Shown here piece after piece: positions 1 through 5,899 of a DNA stretch of 6,828 bases. Source of the DNA: JAPLGD01 sp041302745. GTDB lineage: Bacteria; Bipolaricaulota; Bipolaricaulia; UBA7950; UBA9294. How positions within the stretch are numbered: position 1 is the stretch's first letter; each line of letters begins with the position of its first letter. The position numbers were made by a program, and so were the translations under genes. A model generated the notes under the pieces. It searched no databases. It had not been told where the DNA came from and worked only from the letters and a program-made list of their open reading frames with translations. The stretch lies in contig JBFYQP010000044.1 of the NCBI GenBank assembly GCA_041302745.1, forward strand, positions 1-6,828, in the 5' to 3' direction.

Positions 1-333
1 ATCAACGAGCTCGAGGGCGTGGGCGTTCACGAGGCTCCGCGCGGGACGCTGATCCACCACTATCACGTCGACAAGAACGGCGTGATCGAGAAGGCGAACT
101 TCATCGTCTCGACGGGGCACAACAACCTGGCCATGAACCGGGCGGTGCGCGAGATCGCCAAGACGTACATCAAGAAGGGAAAGGTGACCGAGGGGATCCT
201 GAACCGGATCGAAGGGGGCATCCGGGCATACGATCCGTGCCTCTCCTGCTCGGTGCACGCCATCGGACACATGCCGCTTCGACTCGACATCATCGAGGCG
301 GACGGCCGCCGCACGACGCTCTGCCAGGAGTAG
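1..333 (+). CDS. hoxH: [NiFe]-hydrogenase large subunit, HoxH type (C-terminal part; 5' end outside window)
   Basis: The reading frame is open from base 1 and ends at TAG 331-333, so only the last 110 residues are present. HoxH carries the Ni-Fe active site of soluble bidirectional hydrogenases and interconverts H2 with protons and electrons in the cytoplasm. The motif DPCLSCSVH (bases 232-258) is the C-terminal L5-type signature: its two cysteines (codons 238-240 and 247-249) are active-site metal ligands, and its histidine (256-258) marks the expected processing point. A 24-residue tail follows (259-330), which the maturation protease next door should remove. The stretches GVGVHEAPRGTL and STGHNNLAMN fit group 3 large subunits, as I remember the cyanobacterial and proteobacterial HoxH sequences. 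The neighbouring HoxE and HoxF genes favour the NAD(P)-linked group 3d over the methanogen-type 3c, but without the small subunit the subgroup is an inference. Confidence 0.93.
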   Translation: MNELEGVGVHEAPRGTLIHHYHVDKNGVIEKANFIVSTGHNNLAMNRAVREIAKTYIKKGKVTEGILNRIEGGIRAYDPCLSCSVHAIGHMPLRLDIIEADGRRTTLCQE

Positions 334-345
334 CTCGAACGCCGC

Positions 346-350
346 GGAGG
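346..350 (+). promoter_or_regulatory. ribosome binding site deciding the hoxW start
   Basis: GGAGG sits 5 nt before GTG 356. An earlier in-frame GTG at 350 would overlap the last base of this Shine-Dalgarno sequence, so 356 is the better start. Confidence 0.6.
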
Positions 351-355
351 TGGAC

Positions 356-805
356 GTGGACCTGGTGATTGGGATCGGGAATCCGCTGCGGGGCGACGAC
401 GGGATCGGACCCCGCGTGGTTGCGGAGCTTGGTCCAACGCCGACCGCGGAGGCCATCGCCGTCCTTCAACTGACGCCGGAACTTGCCCTTCGACTGAAGA
501 CCGCCGATCGCGTGCTGTTTGTCGACGCCGCCGTCGGGGAAGCGGGGGCGTTCGTTCGGCGGATACGGCCGGCGTGCGGGCATGGTCTGGGACACGCCGT
601 GTCCCCCGAGGCCCTGCTCGACTGGACCGAGCGCGTCTTCGAGCGCGCTCCCGACGCGTGGCTTCTTGCCGTGCCCGGTCGGTTGTTCGATGTGGCCGAG
701 CGGCTCAGCCCGGAGGGGGAGAAGGCGTTGCCCGAGGCGATCGAGGCAGTACAGGCCTGGTTGAGATCCGCGGCGGCGGCGGAATCAAGCGAGGAGGATG
801 CGTGA
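356..805 (+). CDS. hoxW: hydrogenase maturation endopeptidase (peptidase M52, HoxW/HyaD-like)
   Basis: The 149-residue product is the usual size for this family. These nickel-dependent cytoplasmic proteases cut the C-terminal peptide off the large subunit once Ni is inserted, which lets the active site close. The N-terminus reads MDLVIGIGNPLRGDDGIG, matching the family hallmark GxGNxLxxDDGxG. The three metal-binding positions can be picked out: an Asp in the DDG turn (residue 15), Asp57 in VLFVDA, and His80 in GHAVSPEALL, corresponding to Glu16, Asp62 and His93 of E. coli HybD. The gene lies 22 nt after hoxH, its presumed substrate, and its stop overlaps the hoxE start as GTGA (802-805). GTG 356 is chosen for its spacing from GGAGG; GTG 350 would add two residues. 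Family identity is secure. The hoxW name rests on context. Confidence 0.9.
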   Translation: MDLVIGIGNPLRGDDGIGPRVVAELGPTPTAEAIAVLQLTPELALRLKTADRVLFVDAAVGEAGAFVRRIRPACGHGLGHAVSPEALLDWTERVFERAPDAWLLAVPGRLFDVAERLSPEGEKALPEAIEAVQAWLRSAAAAESSEEDA

Positions 806-1263
806 GAACCCTATTGGAGAAGTACCCTCGATCGGCCGAGTACCTGCTCGACATCCTTCATGACCTGCAGGATGCGCAGCCGAAGCGCTACTTGACCCCC
901 GAGGCGCTTCGAGCGGCGGCGGAGCACGTCGGTGCGCCGCTGTCCGACGTCGTCGGCACGGCGACGTTCTACTCGATGTTCAGTCTGAAGCCGCGCGGGC
1001 GGCGGATCATCCGGGTGTGCGAGTCGCCTCCGTGCCTGCTGATGGGAGCGGAGACGCTGCTGGACGTGCTCCGTCGGCACCTCGGCGTGGAGGCCGGCGA
1101 GACCACGTCGGACGGCGCGTTCACGCTGGAGAGCACGAGCTGCCTAGGCGTGTGTGGGGTCGCGCCGGCGATGATGATCGACGAGGAGCTCTACGGGAAC
1201 CTCACGGCGGAGCGCGTCACCGCGATCATCGACCGACTCAGGAGGGACGATGCGACTCGCTAG
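802..1263 (+). CDS. hoxE: NAD(P)-linked hydrogenase diaphorase subunit HoxE (NuoE-like, [2Fe-2S])
   Basis: The 153-residue product is a thioredoxin-like ferredoxin of the complex I 24-kDa (NuoE) family. An N-terminal helical part (LLEKYPRSAEYLLDILHDLQ) and VVGTATFYSMFSLKPRGR are family landmarks. Four cysteines form the [2Fe-2S] site: Cys73 and Cys78 in CESPPC (C-x4-C), and Cys114 and Cys118 in SCLGVCGVAP (C-x3-C). It should relay electrons in a HoxEF(U) diaphorase module that couples NAD(P)H to the hydrogenase. The start is GTG 802, preceded by GAGGAGG (791-797) with 4 nt spacing. It overlaps the hoxW stop by 4 nt, and its 3' end overlaps hoxF by 14 nt. The frame stays open well upstream inside hoxW, but that part has no NuoE similarity. 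NuoE of a respiratory complex I or of an electron-bifurcating enzyme would look alike; the adjacent hydrogenase genes argue for HoxE. Confidence 0.9.
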   Translation: MRTLLEKYPRSAEYLLDILHDLQDAQPKRYLTPEALRAAAEHVGAPLSDVVGTATFYSMFSLKPRGRRIIRVCESPPCLLMGAETLLDVLRRHLGVEAGETTSDGAFTLESTSCLGVCGVAPAMMIDEELYGNLTAERVTAIIDRLRRDDATR

Positions 1264-2806
1264 AACCCACGTGCTCGTGTCCGTGAACGACGAGGCGCTT
1301 CTCGCGGGCGTGCGAGACGTAGAACGGGCTCTGCGCGCTGCGCTCGCCGAGCGCGGACTCGGCGAGGAAGTCCAGGTGATCGAAACGGGGGATCCCGGCA
1401 TCGCAGGGCACGGCGTCGTTCTCGTCGTCCACCCGGACGGCGTCGTGTACGGGCGCGTTGCGGTCTCCGACGTGAAGGAGATTGTCGACGAGCATCTGGT
1501 CAAGGGACGGCCGGTGCGTCGCCTGCGGATCGCCGGGCGATCGGCGACGACGACCGCCCTGGCCGAGCGGCCCCGAATCGTTCTGCGCAACTGCGGGGTC
1601 ATCGACCCGGAGAGCCTCGACGAGGCGATTGCCGCCGGGGCGTACGAGGGAATCGCCCACGTGATCGAGACCGGGATGAGTCCCGCGAATCTCATCGCGC
1701 TCGTGAAGCAGTCGGGGCTGCGGGGACGAGGCGGCGCAGGCTTCCCCACAGGGATGAAGTGGGGATTCACGGCGCCGGGCGAGGTCAAGTACATCATCTG
1801 CAACGCCGACGAAGGGGAGCCGGGGACGTTCAAGGATCGGCTGATCCTTGAAGGGGACCCGCATCGACTCCTTGAAGGGATCCTGTTGGCCGGCTTCGCC
1901 GTGGGCGCCACGAAAGGCTACGTTTACATCCGCGGCGAGTACGCGCTCTCGATCCACCGCATGCAGAAGGCGATCGACGACGCCCGTGCCGCGGGCCTCC
2001 TCAGCGACGCGATCCTCGGCTCGTCGTTCTCGTTTGACGTCGAGGTCAAGAAGGGGGCGGGCGCCTACGTGTGCGGCGAGGAGACCGCGCTCATCGAGTC
2101 GATCGAGGGGAAGCGCGGCTACCCGCGGCTGAAGCCGCCCTACCCCGGCGCGGTGGGGCTTTGGGCCCGCCCGACGGTCGTGAACAACGTCGAGACGCTG
2201 GCCAACGTCCCTCCGATTGTCGTGCGCGGCGCCGAATGGTTCCGATCGTTCGGCACGGCCTCGTGCCCCGGCACCAAGGTCTACACGATCCTCGGCCACG
2301 TCGAAGTCCCGGGGCTCGTCGAAGTGGAAATGGGAACGCCGCTGCGCAGGATCATCTGGGAGTACGGGGGCGGAGTGCGCGGCGGGAAGAGGTTCAAGGC
2401 AGCGTTGATCGGCGGCGCCGCGGGAGGATTCGTCGACGAATCGCAGCTCGACGTGGCGATGGACTTCGACGGCCTCAAGGAGTACGCGGGCGTGCTGGGA
2501 TCAGGGGCGATCCTGGTGGTCGACGAGGACGCGTCGATCGTCGAGCTCTTGCACGGGATCCTGCGGTTCTTCCGGCACGAGTCGTGCGGACAGTGCGCTC
2601 CGTGCCGCACGGGGACGGCCGCGCTCGTCCAGCTCTCGGACGCCATCCGCACGGGGAAAGCCGGCCCGGGCGACGTGGATCGCCTGGTCGACATCGCGCG
2701 CACGATGCAGGCGACGTCGCTGTGCCCGCTTGGACAGTCGCTGATTCTGCCGGTGAAGAGCGCTGTCGAGCGCTTCCGATCGGAGTTCCGGACGGCCTCG
2801 GCATAG
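1250..2806 (+). CDS. hoxF: NAD(P)-linked hydrogenase diaphorase subunit HoxF (NuoF-like, FMN and [4Fe-4S])
   Basis: This 518-residue flavoprotein should oxidise or reduce NAD(P)(H) through FMN and pass electrons to Fe-S clusters leading to HoxYH. Visible parts: an N-terminal thioredoxin-like domain (about 5-95); the FMN-site glycine loop GRGGAGFPTG (159-168) and CNADEGEPGTFKDR (184-197); GAGAYVCGEETALIES (269-284) of the nucleotide/FMN region; PTVVNNVETLANVP (308-321); an SLBB-like segment (about 343-425); and a C-terminal [4Fe-4S] site with Cys446, Cys449 and Cys452 in ESCGQCAPCRTGT plus Cys492 in SLCPLGQS. Oddly, residues 1-114 contain no cysteine, so the usual N-terminal [2Fe-2S] cluster cannot form. 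There is also no C-terminal 2x[4Fe-4S] ferredoxin extension of the kind seen in HndC/HydB bifurcating hydrogenases, which supports HoxF/NuoF. ATG 1250 follows AGGAGGG (1240-1246) and overlaps hoxE. Family is certain; the partner enzyme is inferred from the neighbours. Confidence 0.93.
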   Translation: MRLARTHVLVSVNDEALLAGVRDVERALRAALAERGLGEEVQVIETGDPGIAGHGVVLVVHPDGVVYGRVAVSDVKEIVDEHLVKGRPVRRLRIAGRSATTTALAERPRIVLRNCGVIDPESLDEAIAAGAYEGIAHVIETGMSPANLIALVKQSGLRGRGGAGFPTGMKWGFTAPGEVKYIICNADEGEPGTFKDRLILEGDPHRLLEGILLAGFAVGATKGYVYIRGEYALSIHRMQKAIDDARAAGLLSDAILGSSFSFDVEVKKGAGAYVCGEETALIESIEGKRGYPRLKPPYPGAVGLWARPTVVNNVETLANVPPIVVRGAEWFRSFGTASCPGTKVYTILGHVEVPGLVEVEMGTPLRRIIWEYGGGVRGGKRFKAALIGGAAGGFVDESQLDVAMDFDGLKEYAGVLGSGAILVVDEDASIVELLHGILRFFRHESCGQCAPCRTGTAALVQLSDAIRTGKAGPGDVDRLVDIARTMQATSLCPLGQSLILPVKSAVERFRSEFRTASA

Positions 2807-2833
2807 GGCGGGCTCGGAGTTCGCAGACCCGAA

Positions 2834-2869
2834 GGCGCGGTCGGCCCTGACGGCCGGCCGCGCCGCTTT
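2834..2869 (+). terminator. probable rho-independent terminator of the hox operon
   Basis: A 13-bp stem with one G-U pair has arms at 2834-2846 and 2852-2864 around the 5-nt loop CTGAC. GCTTTC follows, so the T-tract is only three bases long. The position, 28 nt after the hoxF stop and before an unrelated operon, supports termination; the short T-tract is the weak point. Confidence 0.6.
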
Positions 2870-2901
2870 CGTCGGTGCTGCGACAGGCGGGGGCGCGTTT
2901 C

Positions 2902-2930
2902 TTGCAGTGCGGTCCCTATCTGAGTACAAA
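2902..2930 (+). promoter_or_regulatory. candidate sigma-70-type promoter for guaB-purB
   Basis: TTGCAG (2902-2907) and TACAAA (2925-2930) are 17 bp apart and match 3 of 6 and 4 of 6 bases of the -35 and -10 consensus. Transcription would start near 2937, leaving a leader of about 20 nt that carries the ribosome site before ATG 2957. The hexamers are weak and this is a position-based suggestion. Confidence 0.3.
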
Positions 2931-2946
2931 AGGACATGGACAATCT

Positions 2947-2952
2947 GGGAGG
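2947..2952 (+). promoter_or_regulatory. ribosome binding site deciding the guaB start
   Basis: GGGAGG lies 4 nt before ATG 2957. The upstream in-frame ATG 2936 has only AAAAGGA ending 1 nt before it, which is too close for good initiation. Confidence 0.6.
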
Positions 2953-2956
2953 TTCG

Positions 2957-4447
2957 ATGGCACGCCGCATACGCATGGAACCCTCGAGAACGTTGACCGA
3001 GTTCCGGCTCCTTCCCGGCCTCACGACGCGAGAGACGTCGATCGACCGCATCTCGCTCGAGAGTCCGCTCGTTCTGCGGCCGGACGGAGGAGGGATTGCC
3101 CTCAAGACGCCGCTTCTCGCGGCGGCGATGCAATCCGTGTCAGGCCCGCGAATGGGGATCGAGCTCGCGAGGCTTGGCGGGGCGGCCGTGATCTACTGCT
3201 CGCAGTCGATCGCCGACGAGGCAGCGATGGTTGCGGCGATCAAGGCGCACAAGGCCGGATTCGTCGAGCCTCGAACGATCGGGCCGGACGTCCGCCTGCG
3301 AGACGTCGAGGCGCTCCGACGGCAGTACGGGTTCTCGACATTCCCCGTCGTGTCGCCGGACGGCCGGTTGCTCGGACTGATCACGCGCCGCGACTACGAC
3401 GCGCGCATTCACGCCGACGTTTCGGCCAAGGAACGGATGGTTCCACGCGCCCAGCTCGACGTCGGTGTCGGGATCACCGACCTCGAAGCGGCCAACGCGC
3501 TCCTCATCGAGGGGCATCGCGCCGTTCTCCCCATCGTCGATCGAGACGATCGACTGCTCTCGCTGGTCTTCCGCAAGGACATCGAGGACCACCTGGACAA
3601 CCCCGACCAGGTGGTCGACGAGAGGAAACGGCTCCTGGCCTTTGCCGCGGTCAACACGCACGACTTCGAGAGCCGCGTTCCGGCCCTCGTTGAGGCGGGG
3701 GTCGACGTCCTCGTCATCGACTCGTCGGACGGGCACACGACGTTCCAGCGGGACACCCTCCAGTGGATTCGCCGTTGCGCTCCCAACCTCCCGGTGATCG
3801 GCGGGAATGTCATCACCGGCGAGGGGTTCGACTACCTCGTCGCCGCGGGCGCGGGGGCGGTGAAGGTGGGCATGGGCGGCGGCTCCATGTGCATCACGCA
3901 GGAGCAGAAGGGCACCGGCCGAGGACTCGCGACGGCCGTGATGGAGGTCGTCGCGGCCCGCGACCGCCACGAGGCGAAGACGGGCGTCCACGTCCCGGTG
4001 ATCGCGGACGGCGGCGTCGTGAACTCCAAGGACGTCATCATCGGCCTCACCCTCGGGGCGGACGCGATCATGATGGGGCGCTTCTTCGCGCGCATGGAGG
4101 AGTCGCCGACGGAGACGGTTCGCATCAACGACCGCGTGATGAAACCGTACTGGGGCGAGGGGTCGGCGCGGGCGCGGGAGTGGAGCCCCGCTCGATATCG
4201 GCAGGCCGCCTTTGTGGAGGGAGTCGAAGGGTTCGTCGAGTACGCGGGGAAGCTGCGCGACAATCTCCCCCTCATGATCAGCAAGGTGAAGTCGGCAATG
4301 TCGTCGTGCGGCTGCCGCACGATCGCCGAGCTGCACGCGAACGCCGAACTCGAACTGGTGTCGGCGCTGGCGATTCGAGAGGGGAAGGTCCACGACATTC
4401 TGCAGCTCGGCGGCGAGGTCGACTCCCTGTCGAGTTGGAGCACGTAG
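2957..4447 (+). CDS. guaB: inosine-5'-monophosphate dehydrogenase, Tritrichomonas-like subfamily
   Basis: The enzyme oxidises IMP to XMP with NAD+, the committed step to GMP, in the cytoplasm. From ATG 2957 it has 496 residues, normal for an IMPDH with a CBS pair. The (beta/alpha)8 barrel begins with TLTEFRLLPG and AAAMQSVSG. Two CBS motifs occupy roughly residues 103-218 (STFPVVSPDGRLLGLITRRDY; AVLPIVDRDDRLLSLVFRKD). IDSSDG (254-259) and DGG (351-353) are substrate-site segments. The catalytic loop GGGSMCITQEQKGTGRG places the nucleophile at Cys312, and the flap Arg-Tyr pair is Arg413-Tyr414 in PARYRQ. The loop differs from the usual GPGSICTTR, and MKPYWGEGSARAREW replaces the usual flap; both recall T. 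foetus IMPDH, as does the spacing MARRIRMEPSRTLTEF at the start. ATG 2936 would add seven residues but has a poor ribosome site. purB follows after 8 nt. Confidence 0.95.
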   Translation: MARRIRMEPSRTLTEFRLLPGLTTRETSIDRISLESPLVLRPDGGGIALKTPLLAAAMQSVSGPRMGIELARLGGAAVIYCSQSIADEAAMVAAIKAHKAGFVEPRTIGPDVRLRDVEALRRQYGFSTFPVVSPDGRLLGLITRRDYDARIHADVSAKERMVPRAQLDVGVGITDLEAANALLIEGHRAVLPIVDRDDRLLSLVFRKDIEDHLDNPDQVVDERKRLLAFAAVNTHDFESRVPALVEAGVDVLVIDSSDGHTTFQRDTLQWIRRCAPNLPVIGGNVITGEGFDYLVAAGAGAVKVGMGGGSMCITQEQKGTGRGLATAVMEVVAARDRHEAKTGVHVPVIADGGVVNSKDVIIGLTLGADAIMMGRFFARMEESPTETVRINDRVMKPYWGEGSARAREWSPARYRQAAFVEGVEGFVEYAGKLRDNLPLMISKVKSAMSSCGCRTIAELHANAELELVSALAIREGKVHDILQLGGEVDSLSSWST

Positions 4448-4455
4448 GAGGCACC

Positions 4456-5811
4456 ATGCGCGAGATCTCGCCCCTGGATGGGCGCTACGCCGACTCCGTC
4501 GGCCACCTCTCCGCGTACTTCTCGGAGTTCGCGCTGATGGCGGCTCGGTGCGAGGTGGAGCTGCGGTACCTCATCGCTCTGGACGAGATCGGCGTCTTCC
4601 CAAAACTGACGCGCGCCGAGAAGGCGCGCATTGAGGCGGCCCGCGTGCTTGCGGACGGGGGCTTTGCGCGGATCAAGGAGATCGAGGCGACGATCCGCCA
4701 TGACGTCAAGTCGTGCGAGCTCTTCCTCCGCGAGAGACTCGAGCTGGCGCATCCGAATCGGATCCACTTCGCGCTGACGTCCGAGGACGTCAACAACCTC
4801 GCCTACGCGCTGCTCCTGTCGCGGTACCGAGACAGGGAGCAGCTGCCTCAGCTGCGGCGCCTTGTCGCCGCGCTCGCCGAGCGTGTGGAGCGGTGGAAGT
4901 CGGTCCCATTCCCCGCGCGAACGCACGGACAGGCGGCGTCTCCGACGACGTTCGGGAAGGAGTTGGCCGTCTTCCTTCACCGCCTCGTTCGCCAGGGGCG
5001 CCAGCTCGAGGCGCTCCGGTTTCGGGGGAAGCTGTCCGGGGCGACGGGGACCTACGCTGCGGCGGTCGTAGTGCGCCCCGACGTCGACTGGATTGGATTT
5101 GCGGAGCGATTCGTAGCGGCGCTCGGCCTGGAACCGACGGCGTGCACGACCCAGATCGACGACGGCGACGGGCTGGCCGAGTACTTCGCGGTCACGGCGC
5201 GAATCAACAACGTCGTCCTTGACCTCGACATCGACCTGTGGGAGTACATCTCGCGCGGCGACGTCGTGCATCGGGCCGCCTCCGGCGAGGTCGGATCGTC
5301 GACGATGCCCCACAAGGTGAACCCGATCCGGTTCGAGAACAGCGAGGGAAACCTTGCCGTGTCGACGGCCCTTCTGCACACGCTCGCGGACAAGTTGACC
5401 CATTCCCGAATGCAGCGCGACCTCTCCGACTCGACGGCGAAGCGGAACATCGGGGTCGCCTTGGCTCACGCCTACCTCGCGCTTGAAGAGACGCTCGGCG
5501 GACTCGACCGCGTCGACCTGGCCCCGGCGGAGCTGCAAGCGCGCGTCGACGCCGCTCCGGAAGTGCTCGCCGAGGCGTATCAGACCCTGCTCCGAGCCGA
5601 GGGAATGGGGGACCCGTACGAAGCCCTTCGGGGGCTCACGCGCGGGAAGACGCTCACGCTGGCGGAGCTTCACGAGTGGGTCGAGGACCTGCCTGTCGAC
5701 GCCAAGCTCAAGGCCCGGATGAAGGCGCTCCGTCCTTCCGCGTACGCCGGCCTTGCCACGGTTCTGTGCGAGCGGGTGGCGGCCGAGGCCGCCACCTGGC
5801 TGGCTGGGTAG
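4456..5811 (+). CDS. purB: adenylosuccinate lyase
   Basis: This fumarase/aspartase-superfamily enzyme removes fumarate twice in purine synthesis: SAICAR to AICAR, and adenylosuccinate to AMP. It acts as a cytoplasmic homotetramer. The 451-residue length is typical. The N-terminal SPLDGRYADSV (5-15) and the signature SSTMPHKVNPIRFENSEGNL (281-300) are of the E. coli PurB subtype. TSEDVNN (108-114), ARTHGQAASPTTFGKE (154-169) with the presumed general-acid His157, and the flexible-loop serines 281-282 (one is the catalytic base) are all present, so the active site looks complete. MQRDLSDSTAKRNIG (319-333) is the conserved C-terminal-domain helix. ATG 4456 is preceded by TAGGAGG (4445-4451) with 4 nt spacing, and that TAG is also the guaB stop, so the two genes are surely cotranscribed. 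Nothing appears truncated. Confidence 0.97.
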   Translation: MREISPLDGRYADSVGHLSAYFSEFALMAARCEVELRYLIALDEIGVFPKLTRAEKARIEAARVLADGGFARIKEIEATIRHDVKSCELFLRERLELAHPNRIHFALTSEDVNNLAYALLLSRYRDREQLPQLRRLVAALAERVERWKSVPFPARTHGQAASPTTFGKELAVFLHRLVRQGRQLEALRFRGKLSGATGTYAAAVVVRPDVDWIGFAERFVAALGLEPTACTTQIDDGDGLAEYFAVTARINNVVLDLDIDLWEYISRGDVVHRAASGEVGSSTMPHKVNPIRFENSEGNLAVSTALLHTLADKLTHSRMQRDLSDSTAKRNIGVALAHAYLALEETLGGLDRVDLAPAELQARVDAAPEVLAEAYQTLLRAEGMGDPYEALRGLTRGKTLTLAELHEWVEDLPVDAKLKARMKALRPSAYAGLATVLCERVAAEAATWLAG

Positions 5812-5819
5812 GCCACCCA
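5774..5819 (+). other. overlapping hairpins at the 3' end of purB
   Basis: Inside the last purB codons, GGTGGCGGCC (5775-5784) and GGCCGCCACC (5787-5796) form a perfect 10-bp inverted repeat separated by 2 nt. A second small hairpin pairs TGGGT (5805-5809, ending at the stop codon) with ACCCA (5815-5819). GGGTGGC (5774-5780) can instead pair with GCCACCC (5812-5818), which excludes both. There is no following T-tract, so this is not a classical terminator. It may slow transcription or protect the mRNA 3' end. Confidence 0.4.
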
Positions 5820-5855
5820 ATCGCCGCAGAGGACTTCCGGACATCCGTCCCTCGA

Positions 5856-5886
5856 GTGTGACATTGGTTACATTCCAATGTCGCGC
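5856..5886. repeat. inverted repeat, 12-bp arms with wobble pairs, 7-nt loop
   Basis: ACATTGG (5861-5867) and CCAATGT (5875-5881) are perfect inverted copies around TTACATT. The stem extends outward to 5856/5886 with one further G-C at each alternate step and two G-U pairs. It is not followed by a T-tract, so an operator or an RNA hairpin is as likely as a terminator. Its left half overlaps the CRP-like site at 5857-5872. Confidence 0.6.
5857..5872. promoter_or_regulatory. second CRP-like site (9 of 10 half-site bases)
   Basis: TGTGACATTGGTTACA has the form TGTGA-N6-TTACA and differs from the E. coli CRP half-site consensus TGTGA-N6-TCACA by one base. Its centre (5864.5) lies exactly 45 bp from the centre of the perfect site at 5902-5917, which makes an accidental match less likely. 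Confidence 0.4.
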
Positions 5887-5899
5887 GCGCGCTGCTCTA

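Noticed and set aside
574..801. Upstream extension of the hoxE frame into hoxW
   Set aside because: It is Arg-rich without NuoE similarity. GTG 802, with GAGGAGG 4 nt upstream and the GTGA overlap, is the natural start.
1238..2299. A 353-codon minus-strand frame opposite hoxF
   Set aside because: It is antisense to conserved FMN and NADH motifs and lacks any recognisable domain.
2936..2956. ATG 2936 as the guaB start (seven extra residues)
   Set aside because: Its ribosome site is too close, the candidate promoter would start transcription about there, and MARRIRMEPSRTLTEF from ATG 2957 fits the family N-terminus.
3763..4455. Upstream extension of the purB frame into guaB
   Set aside because: The extension is an Arg-rich shadow of guaB. 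ATG 4456 has an ideal ribosome site and begins with the conserved SPLDGRY.
5882..5891. Alternating CG run as possible Z-DNA or a tandem repeat
   Set aside because: Ten bases of CG alternation is short and unremarkable in DNA this rich in G+C.
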